Below, piece by piece: positions 8,678 through 17,456 of a DNA stretch of 64,000 bases; the stretch's first letter is position 1; the number at the start of each line of letters is the position of its first letter. The notes below the pieces were generated by a model. It saw nothing but the letters and a program-made list of their open reading frames with translations. It searched no databases and was not told where the DNA came from. The stretch is from contig JAEDFX010000001.1 in assembly GCA_016297805.1 (NCBI GenBank), forward strand, positions 1-64,000, written 5' to 3'. Both the position numbers and the translations under genes were made by a program. This DNA comes from Treponema sp. (GTDB taxonomy: Bacteria; Spirochaetota; Spirochaetia; Treponematales; Treponemataceae).

Positions 8678-11600
8678 CCTTCATACCCCATTTCTTGTCA
8701 TCAGCTTCAACTTCTACAGCATCAACCAATGAAGTTGACCATTCTGTAGAGGAAGCCAATGTTTCACTAGCAATAAAGTCTTTGAACATTTTATAAGCAT
8801 CTTCAAGAACTGAATCACCAGAAAGTGTAAGTTTAATTCTGTCAGTTACATTATAACCGTTTTCTTTACGCTGGTTCTGAATACCACGGATAAGGTCACG
8901 AACATAACCTTCTTTCTTAAGTTCATCTGTAATCTTAGAATCAAGACCAACTGTCAAAGTACCATCGTTCAAAACCTTCAAATCATCTTTTTCAGTTCTT
9001 TCTACAAGTACTTTTTCAGCATTAAGATCAACTTTAGTTCCATCAACATCAATTGATACTGGTTTTCCATCAAGAATTCCTGCAATCTGATCATTAGAAA
9101 GTGTTGCAATTAGTGCAGCAGCAGCTTTCATCTTAGGACCAAGTTCTTTACCAAGTACCTTAAAGTTTGCTTTTGCACTGTATTCAACAAGTTCATCTTC
9201 GCGGTCATGGAATTCAACCTTCTTAACATTTAACTCTTCTGCAATAACATCCTGCATTTCTGCAAGAACAGCCTTCTCATCAGGATTACGAGTTACAAGA
9301 GCAACAGATGCCAATGGCTGACGGTTCTTCAAATTGAACTGATTACGCAAGCTGTGACCCATTGAAACTGCCTTCTGAACTGTAGCCATCTTGAATTCAA
9401 GCTCTTCATTAATCCAAGCTTTATTTACAGTTGGATAATCACATAAATGAACTGATTCTTTATCTTCTGAAGTCTTAAGGTTCTGGTACATTTCTTCTGT
9501 AATAAATGGAACAAATGGAGCTGCAACTTCAGCTACAGTCTTTAAAGCAATATAAAGTGCTTCGTAAGCTTCAGCTTTATCTGTATCATTTTCAGATTTC
9601 CAGAAACGACGGCGGCTGCGACGGATATACCAGTTATTAAGTTGATCAATAAACTTAACAATTGGATCAACTGCAGTAGATAAATCATAATCATCAAGAG
9701 CTGCAGTTACATCTGCAACAAGCTTCTGTGTAATAGAAAGTAACCATGCATCCAAAGGATTTGATGGAAGTTTACTGTCAAACATATGTCCTGTTGGCTG
9801 TACCTTATCAATATTTGCATAAGTTACAAAGAATGAGTAAGAGTTCCACCAAGGAATGATAATTGACTTAAGAACATCACGAACACCATCATCAGAGTAA
9901 CGAAGGTCATCAGCCTTAACAACAGCCGAATGAATGAGGAACAAGCGAAGTGCATCTGCCCCAAACTTATTGATTGCTTCAACTGGATCTGTATAGTTAC
10001 GCAAAGATTTAGACATTTTTCGCCCATCAGAAGCAAGGACAAGTCCGTTTACAATACAGTTCTGGAATGCAGGTTTATCAAACAAAAGTGCGGCAAGAAC
10101 TGTAAGTGTATAGAACCATCCGCGAGTCTGATCCAAACCTTCAGAAATGAAGTTTGCTGGGAAGTGTTTTTCAAAATATTCTTTATTTTCAAATGGGTAA
10201 TGCTGCTGAGCATAAGGCATTGAACCAGATTCAAACCAGCAGTCAAATACTTCCGGAATACGGTGCATTGTCTTTCCACATTTTGAACAAGGAATAGTAA
10301 TTTTATCTACATACTGTTTGTGTAAATCGTCTGGGTAAGTTCCGCTTAAATCAGCAAGTTCCTGACGGCTTCCTACGCAAAGAGCATTTTTACATTCTGG
10401 ATCTTCACACTTCCAGATAGGAATTGGGTTACCCCAGTAACGGTTACGGCTAACAGCCCAGTCACGAGAGTTAGCAAGCCATTTACCAAAGCGTCCTTCC
10501 TTAATATGTGAAGGCTGCCATTTTATCTGAGAATTTGCACGGAGCAATTCTTCGTGGTGGTCTGCAACTTTTACAAACCAGGAACCAATACCACGGTAAA
10601 TTAATGGAGAACCACAACGCCAGCAGTGTGGATAAGAGTGCATATGCTGTTCTTTCTTAACCAGCTTACCTTCTTTCTTAAGGCGATCCATAATATCTTT
10701 ATCACAATCTTTTACAAAGCGACCAACATAATCTGGTACTTCTTTTGTGAATTTACATTCTGCATCAATTGGTTCAACTTCTGGAACACCTGAACCTGCA
10801 AAAACTTTATGGTCATCTTCACCAAATGCTGGAGCAATATGAACAATACCTGTACCATCTTCTGTAGAAACGTAATCTGCATTGAACATACGGAATGCAC
10901 CATCAGTACATTTCTGTTTTGAATCTTCTTCACAAACTTTTGGATCTGCATACTTTGCAAAGTATGGGAATAAAGGTTCATAACGTGCACCAAGGAATTC
11001 CTTACCTTTATGACGGTAAATGATTTCGTAAGCTTCTGGATCTTTATAATAAGCAGACAAACGAGCTTCTGCGAAAATATAGTAATCTCCAGATTCTTTA
11101 TCAAGGATTTTTACATAATCTAATTCTGGTCCCATACAAAGACCCAGGTTTGAAGGAAGAGTCCAAGGTGTTGTTGTCCAAGCAATAAAGTATGTCTTAC
11201 CGTTTGCCATATCAGGATCATCAATTGCGTCAGGAGCCTTTGTAATCTTGAAGCGAACAGTAACTGTCATATCATTTACATCTTTATAACCCTGAGCAAG
11301 TTCATGAGTAGAAAGAACTGTAGAACAACGTGGACAGTAAGGAAGAATATATTTTCCTTCATAAATAAGCTGTTTATCCCAAAGCTGTTTAGCAATCCAC
11401 CAGATTGATTCCATGTATTCTGGATTCATTGTTTTGTAGTCATGGTCAAAATCAACCCAACGTCCCATACGTGTAATTGTCTGGCGCCATTCAGATGTAT
11501 ATTTAAGAACTGAAGCTTTACAAGCGTCGTTGAATTTATCAACACCAAGTTCTTCAATTTCGTGTTTTGAGTTAATTCCAAGTTCTTTTTCAATAAGGTT

Positions 11601-11882
11601 TTCTACTGGAAGACCATGACAGTCCCAACCAAAACGGCGTTCAACCTTCTTACCCTTCATTGTCTGGTAACGTGGAATAATATCTTTAATAGTTGATGGA
11701 ATAAAATGTCCGAAGTGTGGAAGTCCTGTTGCAAATGGTGGTCCGTCAAAGAATACATATTCTTCTGAACCTTCTCTCTGGTCCAAAGATTTTTCAAAAA
11801 TCTTGTTATCCTGCCAGAATTTTAATACTTCTTCTTCCTGTTTTGGGAAGTCTACTTTTGGATCAACTGGTTTAAAACTCAT
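8664..11882 (-). CDS. ileS: Isoleucyl-tRNA synthetase, long eukaryote-like (type II) form
   Basis: 1072 residues. Class I synthetase signatures are HFGH (56-59, the HIGH motif, inside PPFATGLPHFGHF) and KMSKS near residue 620. Paired cysteines CPRC (about 183) and further CxxC pairs (CRWCG-like HCWRCGSPL, CEDPEC, CSKCG) mark the inserted domains. The length and the DUF5915-like C-terminal region, without the terminal zinc finger of E. coli IleRS, match the type II enzymes of spirochaetes and eukaryotes. These are typically mupirocin-resistant. Attaches isoleucine to tRNA-Ile and edits valine. AAGGA lies about 9 bases before the ATG. Confidence 0.96.
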   Translation of the reverse strand: MSFKPVDPKVDFPKQEEEVLKFWQDNKIFEKSLDQREGSEEYVFFDGPPFATGLPHFGHFIPSTIKDIIPRYQTMKGKKVERRFGWDCHGLPVENLIEKELGINSKHEIEELGVDKFNDACKASVLKYTSEWRQTITRMGRWVDFDHDYKTMNPEYMESIWWIAKQLWDKQLIYEGKYILPYCPRCSTVLSTHELAQGYKDVNDMTVTVRFKITKAPDAIDDPDMANGKTYFIAWTTTPWTLPSNLGLCMGPELDYVKILDKESGDYYIFAEARLSAYYKDPEAYEIIYRHKGKEFLGARYEPLFPYFAKYADPKVCEEDSKQKCTDGAFRMFNADYVSTEDGTGIVHIAPAFGEDDHKVFAGSGVPEVEPIDAECKFTKEVPDYVGRFVKDCDKDIMDRLKKEGKLVKKEQHMHSYPHCWRCGSPLIYRGIGSWFVKVADHHEELLRANSQIKWQPSHIKEGRFGKWLANSRDWAVSRNRYWGNPIPIWKCEDPECKNALCVGSRQELADLSGTYPDDLHKQYVDKITIPCSKCGKTMHRIPEVFDCWFESGSMPYAQQHYPFENKEYFEKHFPANFISEGLDQTRGWFYTLTVLAALLFDKPAFQNCIVNGLVLASDGRKMSKSLRNYTDPVEAINKFGADALRLFLIHSAVVKADDLRYSDDGVRDVLKSIIIPWWNSYSFFVTYANIDKVQPTGHMFDSKLPSNPLDAWLLSITQKLVADVTAALDDYDLSTAVDPIVKFIDQLNNWYIRRSRRRFWKSENDTDKAEAYEALYIALKTVAEVAAPFVPFITEEMYQNLKTSEDKESVHLCDYPTVNKAWINEELEFKMATVQKAVSMGHSLRNQFNLKNRQPLASVALVTRNPDEKAVLAEMQDVIAEELNVKKVEFHDREDELVEYSAKANFKVLGKELGPKMKAAAALIATLSNDQIAGILDGKPVSIDVDGTKVDLNAEKVLVERTEKDDLKVLNDGTLTVGLDSKITDELKKEGYVRDLIRGIQNQRKENGYNVTDRIKLTLSGDSVLEDAYKMFKDFIASETLASSTEWSTSLVDAVEVEADDKKWGMKVEKA

Positions 11883-11917
11883 GTTAAAATTCCTTATAAT
11901 CTATTTAAAATCTACTT

Positions 11918-11923
11918 ATTATA
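11918..11923 (-). promoter_or_regulatory. Candidate -10 element for ileS
   Basis: A perfect TATAAT on the minus strand lies about 36 bases upstream of the ileS start codon. The -35 region (about 11941-11946) is poor, so this is a partial match only. Confidence 0.35.
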
Positions 11924-11943
11924 GCGTAAAAACAAACAATATT

Positions 11944-12765
11944 CTATAGACCTAATTTTTTATCTATTTTTTCACGATTATTGCTGTAATCAAGAACTGA
12001 ATAGCCCTTTGAATTAAGCATTTTTATAAAATTTATATAACTTGTTCCCGGCAACACATTTTCTGCTGCCTGTAAATATTCAGAACATTTTGTCTTATCA
12101 GTATTGAAATAATATTGAGAAAGATAGACAGCGGAATAATATTTTTCATAATCATTACTTGCACAGCTGTATGCCTGATTAAACAATTCCCCTGCTTTTT
12201 TTTGACTACCACCACCTATTCCTGGAGCAAAATAATACCACAAAGCACTATTCATACAGGCAACTGACATTTCAGGATATTTTTCAACTAAAGCATCATA
12301 ATCTTTTTTTTCCTGCAAACCTAACTTTATAGCCTGAGTCTGAGGTAAAAAACGCATGCAGGAATTAATCAAATCTCCATAGGAAACCACATACCATTTA
12401 TTTAAATCATCAGTATGCGATTCATTCCACTCAACAACCTTTTCATACTGATTCATTATAAGTTCTTTAGCAGATTCACTATTCATATCAATATTGTAGA
12501 GATATGTATATTTTGACAGAACCAGCAGATTTTCAATAATAAGTCTTACTTCATCAGACAACTGATTCTGAATTTCTGGACTTTCAATTTCAAGAATATA
12601 ATCATCAAGCATTTGAATAGCTGACTCATTTGAGTCACAGGATCTTGTTAATAATTCCTGCTGCAGGGTCTTTTCCAACAACTGATTTTCAAAATCAGAC
12701 ATACTTTCCTTTGCGAATAAAGGTAAAATACTTAAAAGAATTACAAAAAATGCATATTTTTTCAT
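11944..12765 (-). CDS. Secreted TPR-like hypothetical protein
   Basis: The ATG at 12765 is chosen over a TTG 18 bases upstream because it places a clean signal peptide (MKKYAFFVILLSILPLFAKES) at the N-terminus. The mature protein is about 250 residues, helical, and contains a motif read as PGIGGGSQKKAGELFNQAY, which resembles the conserved glycine-containing loop of TPR-like periplasmic proteins. Paired helices before and after fit tetratricopeptide-type repeats. Probably periplasmic. No specific function can be given. It ends 61 bases before the ileS start, and the divergent glycosyltransferase operon begins 79 bases upstream of it. Confidence 0.7.
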   Translation of the reverse strand: MKKYAFFVILLSILPLFAKESMSDFENQLLEKTLQQELLTRSCDSNESAIQMLDDYILEIESPEIQNQLSDEVRLIIENLLVLSKYTYLYNIDMNSESAKELIMNQYEKVVEWNESHTDDLNKWYVVSYGDLINSCMRFLPQTQAIKLGLQEKKDYDALVEKYPEMSVACMNSALWYYFAPGIGGGSQKKAGELFNQAYSCASNDYEKYYSAVYLSQYYFNTDKTKCSEYLQAAENVLPGTSYINFIKMLNSKGYSVLDYSNNREKIDKKLGL

Positions 12766-12844
12766 ACAATCAAAATAAACCAATCCTGTGATTTATACAA
12801 TAACAGTCTTTACAATGTTCAATAATTGTTCTAATGTGTAATTT

Positions 12845-13891
12845 ATGAATACTATAAACACAACTAAAGAAATCCCTATTTTCTTTGCAACAGATGATAA
12901 TTATGCACCTTTCTTAACTGTGAGTTTAAATTCACTTTTAAAAAATGCTTCAAAGGACTATTTTTATAAAATTTATGTTCTTACAACTAATCTTAATCCA
13001 GTTCTTCAGGGAAGAATCAAACAGGTTTTAACACCAAATTCAACAATTGAATTCATTTCTTTAAAGAATGAACTTGATAAGATTCAGGATTTATTCCATT
13101 TGAGAGACTATTATTCAAAGGAAACTTATTACAGATTCTTTATTCCTGATCTGTTTCCAGATTATGACAAGGTTCTTTATCTTGACTGTGATATTATTGT
13201 AATTGATGATATTTCTAAACTCTACAACACAGATATAAAAGACTACTATGCTGCTGCAGCTGTGGAAGAAGTTATGCAGACTGTAAAAGTTTTTGGTGAT
13301 TATACAGTAAAAAATCTTGGCGTTCCTACAGAAACATATTTTAACGCAGGTGTACTTTTAATAAACAACAAACGTTTCTTAAAATTCAAGATTGCTGAAA
13401 AATTTGTAGAACTTTCAAAGCAGTACACATTCCGTGTAACCCAGGATGAAGACTATCTTAATGTTCTTCTTAAAAATAAAGTAAAAATTCTTGATTTAGG
13501 ATGGAACAAAACAGCATATAAAAATCCTGAGTTCAATGATGCTGACTTGAAGTTGATTCACTATAAAATCAACTGGAAGCCTTGGCATTATGACAATGTT
13601 CTTTATCAGGATTATTTCTGGAAATATGCTAAAGAAACTGATTTTTATGAAGAAATTCTTGCCATGAGAGATACTTATGGTGATGATTTGAAAGCCAGAG
13701 ATCAGAAACAATATGAAAACTTAGTTCAGATGGCTATTGAAGATTCAAACAATCCTAATAACTATTGTAACACAGTAGTGAAATTTGAGAATCAGAAAGC
13801 TAAAGGACTTGTAAGAATTAATAACTTGAACCTTATTTCTAAATTAATTGGTTTGAAAGGACGAATTCTTAATGGCAACAGCGACAAATAA
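12845..13891 (+). CDS. Glycosyltransferase family 8
   Basis: 348 residues. GT8 features in order: IFFATDDNYAPFLTVSLNSLLKNA near the N-terminus, the metal-binding DxD in YLDCDIIV (about 116-118), FNAGVLLINNK (about 166-176), and HYKINWKPWHY (about 240-250), the usual histidine/tryptophan loop near the acceptor site. It would transfer glucose or galactose from a UDP sugar. It is the first gene of a four-gene operon in which glycosyltransferases flank two acyltransferases, pointing to a glycolipid or acylated surface glycan. No clear Shine-Dalgarno sequence precedes the ATG. Confidence 0.9.
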   Translation: MNTINTTKEIPIFFATDDNYAPFLTVSLNSLLKNASKDYFYKIYVLTTNLNPVLQGRIKQVLTPNSTIEFISLKNELDKIQDLFHLRDYYSKETYYRFFIPDLFPDYDKVLYLDCDIIVIDDISKLYNTDIKDYYAAAAVEEVMQTVKVFGDYTVKNLGVPTETYFNAGVLLINNKRFLKFKIAEKFVELSKQYTFRVTQDEDYLNVLLKNKVKILDLGWNKTAYKNPEFNDADLKLIHYKINWKPWHYDNVLYQDYFWKYAKETDFYEEILAMRDTYGDDLKARDQKQYENLVQMAIEDSNNPNNYCNTVVKFENQKAKGLVRINNLNLISKLIGLKGRILNGNSDK

Positions 13892-14741
13892 GATTTCACA
13901 GGTTGAGAAAAAAGAAACAGATCGTCTCAAGATTCTTGAACGCATAGATGAATTTGAAAAAAATCAATGGTGGTCAAAGGATGTTGAAGATGATCCTCCA
14001 ACAGTTCCTCTTACTGCAGACAAAGTAGATTATTTGAACAAAAAATTAATAAATAAACTTCTTACCTACTTTGTTAACAGAAAGGCCTGGAAGTTTATTC
14101 TGCAGCTTATAAAAAATAAGCAGCTTATCATTAAAGAAATAAAAGGCATTGAAAACTTTGAAAAGGTTGCAGATAAAGGTTTAATCATTACCTGCAATCA
14201 TTTCAATGCTTTTGATAATTTTGCCCTGCACTATGCTTTTTATCCTTATTTAAAAACAAGACTTTATAAGGTTATCCGTGAAGGTAACTATACATCTTTC
14301 CCTGGCTTTTATGGATTATTGTTCAGACATTGCAGAACTCTCCCATTAAGCTCCAATTATTCTTGTCTTAAACTTTTTCTTAGTGCAATAGATACTTTAT
14401 TAAAACGTGGTGAAAAAATACTAGTTTATCCAGAACAAGGAATGTGGTGGAATTATAGAAAACCTAGACCAATGGCATCTGGAGCATTTAAATTTGCAGT
14501 AACAAGTAATGCTCCAATTCTTCCAGTATTTATTACAATGACGGATTCTGATTTAGTTGATAATGACGGATTCCCTATTCAGGAATATACAATTAATATT
14601 CTGGAACCAATTTATCCTGATGAAAAACTTTCTGCAAAAGAAAATATGGAATATTTGAAGAATAAGAATTATGAAATGTGGAAAGCAACTTACGAGGATT
14701 TCTACAAAATTCCTTTAACCTACTTAAATTCAGATGAATAA
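13872..14741 (+). CDS. PlsC-like acyltransferase (LPLAT family)
   Basis: 289 residues, overlapping the preceding glycosyltransferase by 20 bases; AAAGGA lies 10 bases upstream of the ATG. The acyltransferase H-x4-D motif is CNHFNAFDNF (about 111-118). The second block is read as VYPEQGMWWNYRKPRPMASGAFK (about 190-212). This matches the lysophosphatidic-acid acyltransferase superfamily and should transfer a fatty acyl group to a lipid or sugar hydroxyl at the inner face of the membrane. No N-terminal membrane helix is obvious; the first 60 residues are charged. Forms an operon with a second acyltransferase that overlaps it by 8 bases. Confidence 0.85.
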   Translation: MATATNKISQVEKKETDRLKILERIDEFEKNQWWSKDVEDDPPTVPLTADKVDYLNKKLINKLLTYFVNRKAWKFILQLIKNKQLIIKEIKGIENFEKVADKGLIITCNHFNAFDNFALHYAFYPYLKTRLYKVIREGNYTSFPGFYGLLFRHCRTLPLSSNYSCLKLFLSAIDTLLKRGEKILVYPEQGMWWNYRKPRPMASGAFKFAVTSNAPILPVFITMTDSDLVDNDGFPIQEYTINILEPIYPDEKLSAKENMEYLKNKNYEMWKATYEDFYKIPLTYLNSDE

Positions 14742-15525
14742 AGATAAAATTATTTATTTTTCAGATGAGTTAAATGACGAGTTCTCTACAGCGCAAATTC
14801 AACCTCGAAAAATAGATGAATCATATAATTATGATGGTAATAAATTTTTAAGAGCAATTTCTCACTTCTTCTGGTATAGAATTATTTTTTATCCAGGTGC
14901 ATGGATTTATTTAAAACTTGTATATCATCATAAAATTATAAATCGCAAAGCATTAAAAAAAGAAAAAAAGAACAGTTTCTTTCTATATGGCAATCACACA
15001 AATGATATGGCTGATCCGTATATACCTACTTTTGTTGTATTTCCTAAATCCAACTATGTAATTGTTCATGCAAACAATGTTTCTATGCCATTTCTTGGAA
15101 GAATTACACCAAGTTTGGGAGCTATTCCACTTCCTGATAATCTTGCTGCCAGCAAAAACTTTACAAACAGTATTAAAGATAAAGTTGAGCACAACCATCC
15201 TGTTACAATTTATCCGGAAGCTCATATCTGGCCTTTCTATACAAAAATCAGACCCTTTGGGAACACCTCCTTCAGGTATCCTGTTCAATACGACAAAGCA
15301 GTTTACTGTTTTACTAACACATATCAAAAAAGAAAATTTAGTAAAACTCCTAAAATTGTTACATATATAGACGGGCCATTTTATCCAGATAAGAATCTAA
15401 ATGGAAAAGACCAGCGTGAAGATTTAAGAAATAAAGTTTACTCTGCTATGGTTGAACGTAGTAAAATGAATAATGTAGAATTAATAAAATATATAAAAAA
15501 AACAGATGAGGAAAAAAATGATTAA
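14734..15525 (+). CDS. PlsC-like acyltransferase, second copy
   Basis: 263 residues. The acyltransferase histidine motif reads YGNHTNDMADPYIP, with five rather than four residues between His and Asp, as in a subgroup of Firmicutes-type acyltransferases. It is followed by TIYPEAHIWPFYTKIRPF (about 160-177), the usual second block of that subgroup. Residues 40-70 include a hydrophobic stretch near FFWYRIIFYPGAWIYLKLVY that may sit in the membrane. Likely acylates the same glycan or lipid as its neighbour at a different position. The start overlaps the previous stop by 8 bases and the end overlaps the next gene's upstream region. Confidence 0.83.
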   Translation: MNKDKIIYFSDELNDEFSTAQIQPRKIDESYNYDGNKFLRAISHFFWYRIIFYPGAWIYLKLVYHHKIINRKALKKEKKNSFFLYGNHTNDMADPYIPTFVVFPKSNYVIVHANNVSMPFLGRITPSLGAIPLPDNLAASKNFTNSIKDKVEHNHPVTIYPEAHIWPFYTKIRPFGNTSFRYPVQYDKAVYCFTNTYQKRKFSKTPKIVTYIDGPFYPDKNLNGKDQREDLRNKVYSAMVERSKMNNVELIKYIKKTDEEKND

Positions 15526-16351
15526 TACACTGTTTTGTGGTAACTATAAGGTTTTTGATGGAATTTTATCTTGTATTATTTCAATCCTAAAGAGAACAGA
15601 AACTAAAGAACCATTTCATTTTTACCTTTTTACAATGGATGTGCACCATTTAAGAGAAGACTACACTCCTATTACAGAAAAACAGGTGGATTTTTTACAG
15701 AAAGTAGTTAAATCATACAACAGCGAAAATTTAGTAACAAAAATTGATGTTACAGATTTGTATAACAAGGAGTTCGCCAACAGCCCAAACGAACAGTGCT
15801 ATTGTTCACCCTATACACTAATTAGATTATTTGCTGATTTAGTACCTGAAATTCCTGAAAAACTTCTTTATCTTGATGCGGATTTACTTTTCAATAAAGA
15901 TATTACTAAGCTTTATAATATTGATATCGAAAAATATGAATATGCAGCCGCTCCTGACCATTACGGTAAGCTTATTCTTTTCTGGCAGAAAAAATTTATT
16001 AATGCCGGAGTAATTCTTTTCAACATGAAGAAATGTAAAGAAACAGGTTTATTTGAAAAATCAAGAAATGAAATCAGAATGCATAAACTTACATTTGCTG
16101 ATGAAAGTGCAATCATTAGAAGCACAACATATCAGCTTAAGATTTCTCAGCGTTTCAATGATCAGAAATTTCTTTACAAGGGAACCGTTATCAGACATTT
16201 CTCAAAAAGACTTTTCTGGTTTCCATATCCTCACACAGAAAACATCAAGCAATGGAATTACACTAAAATGCTGGCTAAATTCAAGTATCTTTGTTTTGAA
16301 GATGTTCTTTCAGAATACCTTTACTACAAAGGGAAATTTGAACGGGAATAG
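15518..16351 (+). CDS. Glycosyltransferase family 8
   Basis: 277 residues from the ATG at 15518. That start is preferred to the ATG 12 bases upstream because GAGG lies six bases before it and the protein then begins directly with the family's first strand (INTLFCGNYKVFDGILSCI). The DxD motif is YLDADLLF; FINAGVILFNMKKC and the late IRHFSKRLFWF loop are also GT8 marks. It ends with a basic helix. Last gene of the operon and distinct in sequence from the first GT8 enzyme, so two different sugars or linkages are likely. Its stop is only 2 bases from the convergent gene. Confidence 0.87.
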   Translation: MINTLFCGNYKVFDGILSCIISILKRTETKEPFHFYLFTMDVHHLREDYTPITEKQVDFLQKVVKSYNSENLVTKIDVTDLYNKEFANSPNEQCYCSPYTLIRLFADLVPEIPEKLLYLDADLLFNKDITKLYNIDIEKYEYAAAPDHYGKLILFWQKKFINAGVILFNMKKCKETGLFEKSRNEIRMHKLTFADESAIIRSTTYQLKISQRFNDQKFLYKGTVIRHFSKRLFWFPYPHTENIKQWNYTKMLAKFKYLCFEDVLSEYLYYKGKFERE

Positions 16352-16353
16352 AA

Positions 16354-17340
16354 TTATTTAACAATATCTTTAGCTCTTGGACCAAACTTTCTCTGGCGTT
16401 CTCTTACCCCCTGAATTAGGGAATTATTTTCTTCAAGAGCATCAATTAAATCCCAGTGCCAGTTTACATCATTTGGTGGGAAAATTGGCTGTGGGTCAGG
16501 TTTTCTTCGTGAATTCCCTTGTTTTACAATCTGCATTAATTCTTCAAAGGTATGTTTATCTGCAAGCTTTGTAAGGTATGGTTCTTCATCTACAATTAAA
16601 ATTGATTTATCTTCGTTGAAAACAAATTGATTTTCATCAAAATCAAAAGGTGCTACTGTATTTCTGATTTTTTTACTGCGTCCAGAAACACAAGAATAAT
16701 TATAACCACCAGAAAAAATATGCTTGTCTACATTGTATGATTCATCATCAAATTTTAAAGTTACTTTTTCATCTGAATATTCCATATCAGAACGCCAATA
16801 ACGAATATCAAAATACTTATTTTCATTAAAATATATACAACTTAAATTTTCAGGTATTTTCTGCTGACTGACCTTAAAGCCTTCTGTTTTTAAATTTCCC
16901 CGATAATAATTAGAATCTTCTGAATCCTGAATATAAAAGTTTAAAAATATATTATCATCCAAAATCACTACAGGAATATTATTTTTCTGATTTCTTGAAT
17001 ATGTCATCTGCAATTCAAAACATTCCTTTAATTGATTTTTAGAAATTGGAACTACATCAATATAAACTTGTTCTGCTTTGCGACTTGTACCAGTATTTCT
17101 TACACGAGCTTCTTTTTTTGCATATTCTTCCGGTTCTACAGCCCTGTCATAATACCATCCGTAATATTCTTTCAAAAGAATAACAATTTGAGGATGATTC
17201 TCTTCTTCCGTTTTTTCAAAAAAAACAAATCTGTCTTTACCCTCCCAAATTCCATACAAAGAATCTGGAAGCTCTGCTGCAAAAAGATTGGATAAAGCGA
17301 AAAAAAATACTATTAACAGAGAAATTTTTTTCATATACAT
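16354..17340 (-). CDS. Secreted hypothetical protein
   Basis: 328 residues if the first ATG is used; the ATG two codons later (17334) gives the cleaner signal peptide MKKISLLIVFFFALSNLFAAE with cleavage after LFAA. The mature protein is beta-rich with many aromatic residues, and its first segment (LPDSLYGIWEGKDRFVFFEK) resembles lipocalin-like or META-type domains that report the 'weight' of a strand-rich barrel, but I cannot assign a family. The C-terminal 70 residues contain a Pro-rich stretch (RRKPDPQPIFPPND). Expected in the periplasm. Divergent from thiI across an inverted repeat. Confidence 0.7.
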   Translation of the reverse strand: MYMKKISLLIVFFFALSNLFAAELPDSLYGIWEGKDRFVFFEKTEEENHPQIVILLKEYYGWYYDRAVEPEEYAKKEARVRNTGTSRKAEQVYIDVVPISKNQLKECFELQMTYSRNQKNNIPVVILDDNIFLNFYIQDSEDSNYYRGNLKTEGFKVSQQKIPENLSCIYFNENKYFDIRYWRSDMEYSDEKVTLKFDDESYNVDKHIFSGGYNYSCVSGRSKKIRNTVAPFDFDENQFVFNEDKSILIVDEEPYLTKLADKHTFEELMQIVKQGNSRRKPDPQPIFPPNDVNWHWDLIDALEENNSLIQGVRERQRKFGPRAKDIVK

Positions 17341-17358
17341 ATACTATCGGCTTTTTTT

Positions 17359-17427
17359 TAGTCACGGATGATACGGATTGAACGATATTTAAATTTTTAT
17401 CCTTATCATCCGTGGAATCGGTGACTA
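17359..17427. repeat. CACGGAT-type inverted repeat upstream of thiI
   Basis: The outer arms TAGTCAC (17359-17365) and GTGACTA (17421-17427) pair, and inner arms GGATGAT and ATCATCC pair with an offset. The motif CACGGATGATACGGAT matches the element at 29452-29502 and the half element at 35562-35580. It fills the gap between two divergent genes. Confidence 0.7.
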
Positions 17428-17456
17428 AAAATCGTATTAACAGTATAATTTTACCT

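Noticed and set aside
9824..10279. Minus- and plus-strand frames inside ileS
   Set aside because: They overlap a clearly conserved synthetase gene in other frames and have no ribosome sites or family motifs.
17412..17456. Upstream GTG start for thiI
   Set aside because: It lies in the intergenic inverted repeat and adds 15 residues with no relation to the family N-terminus.
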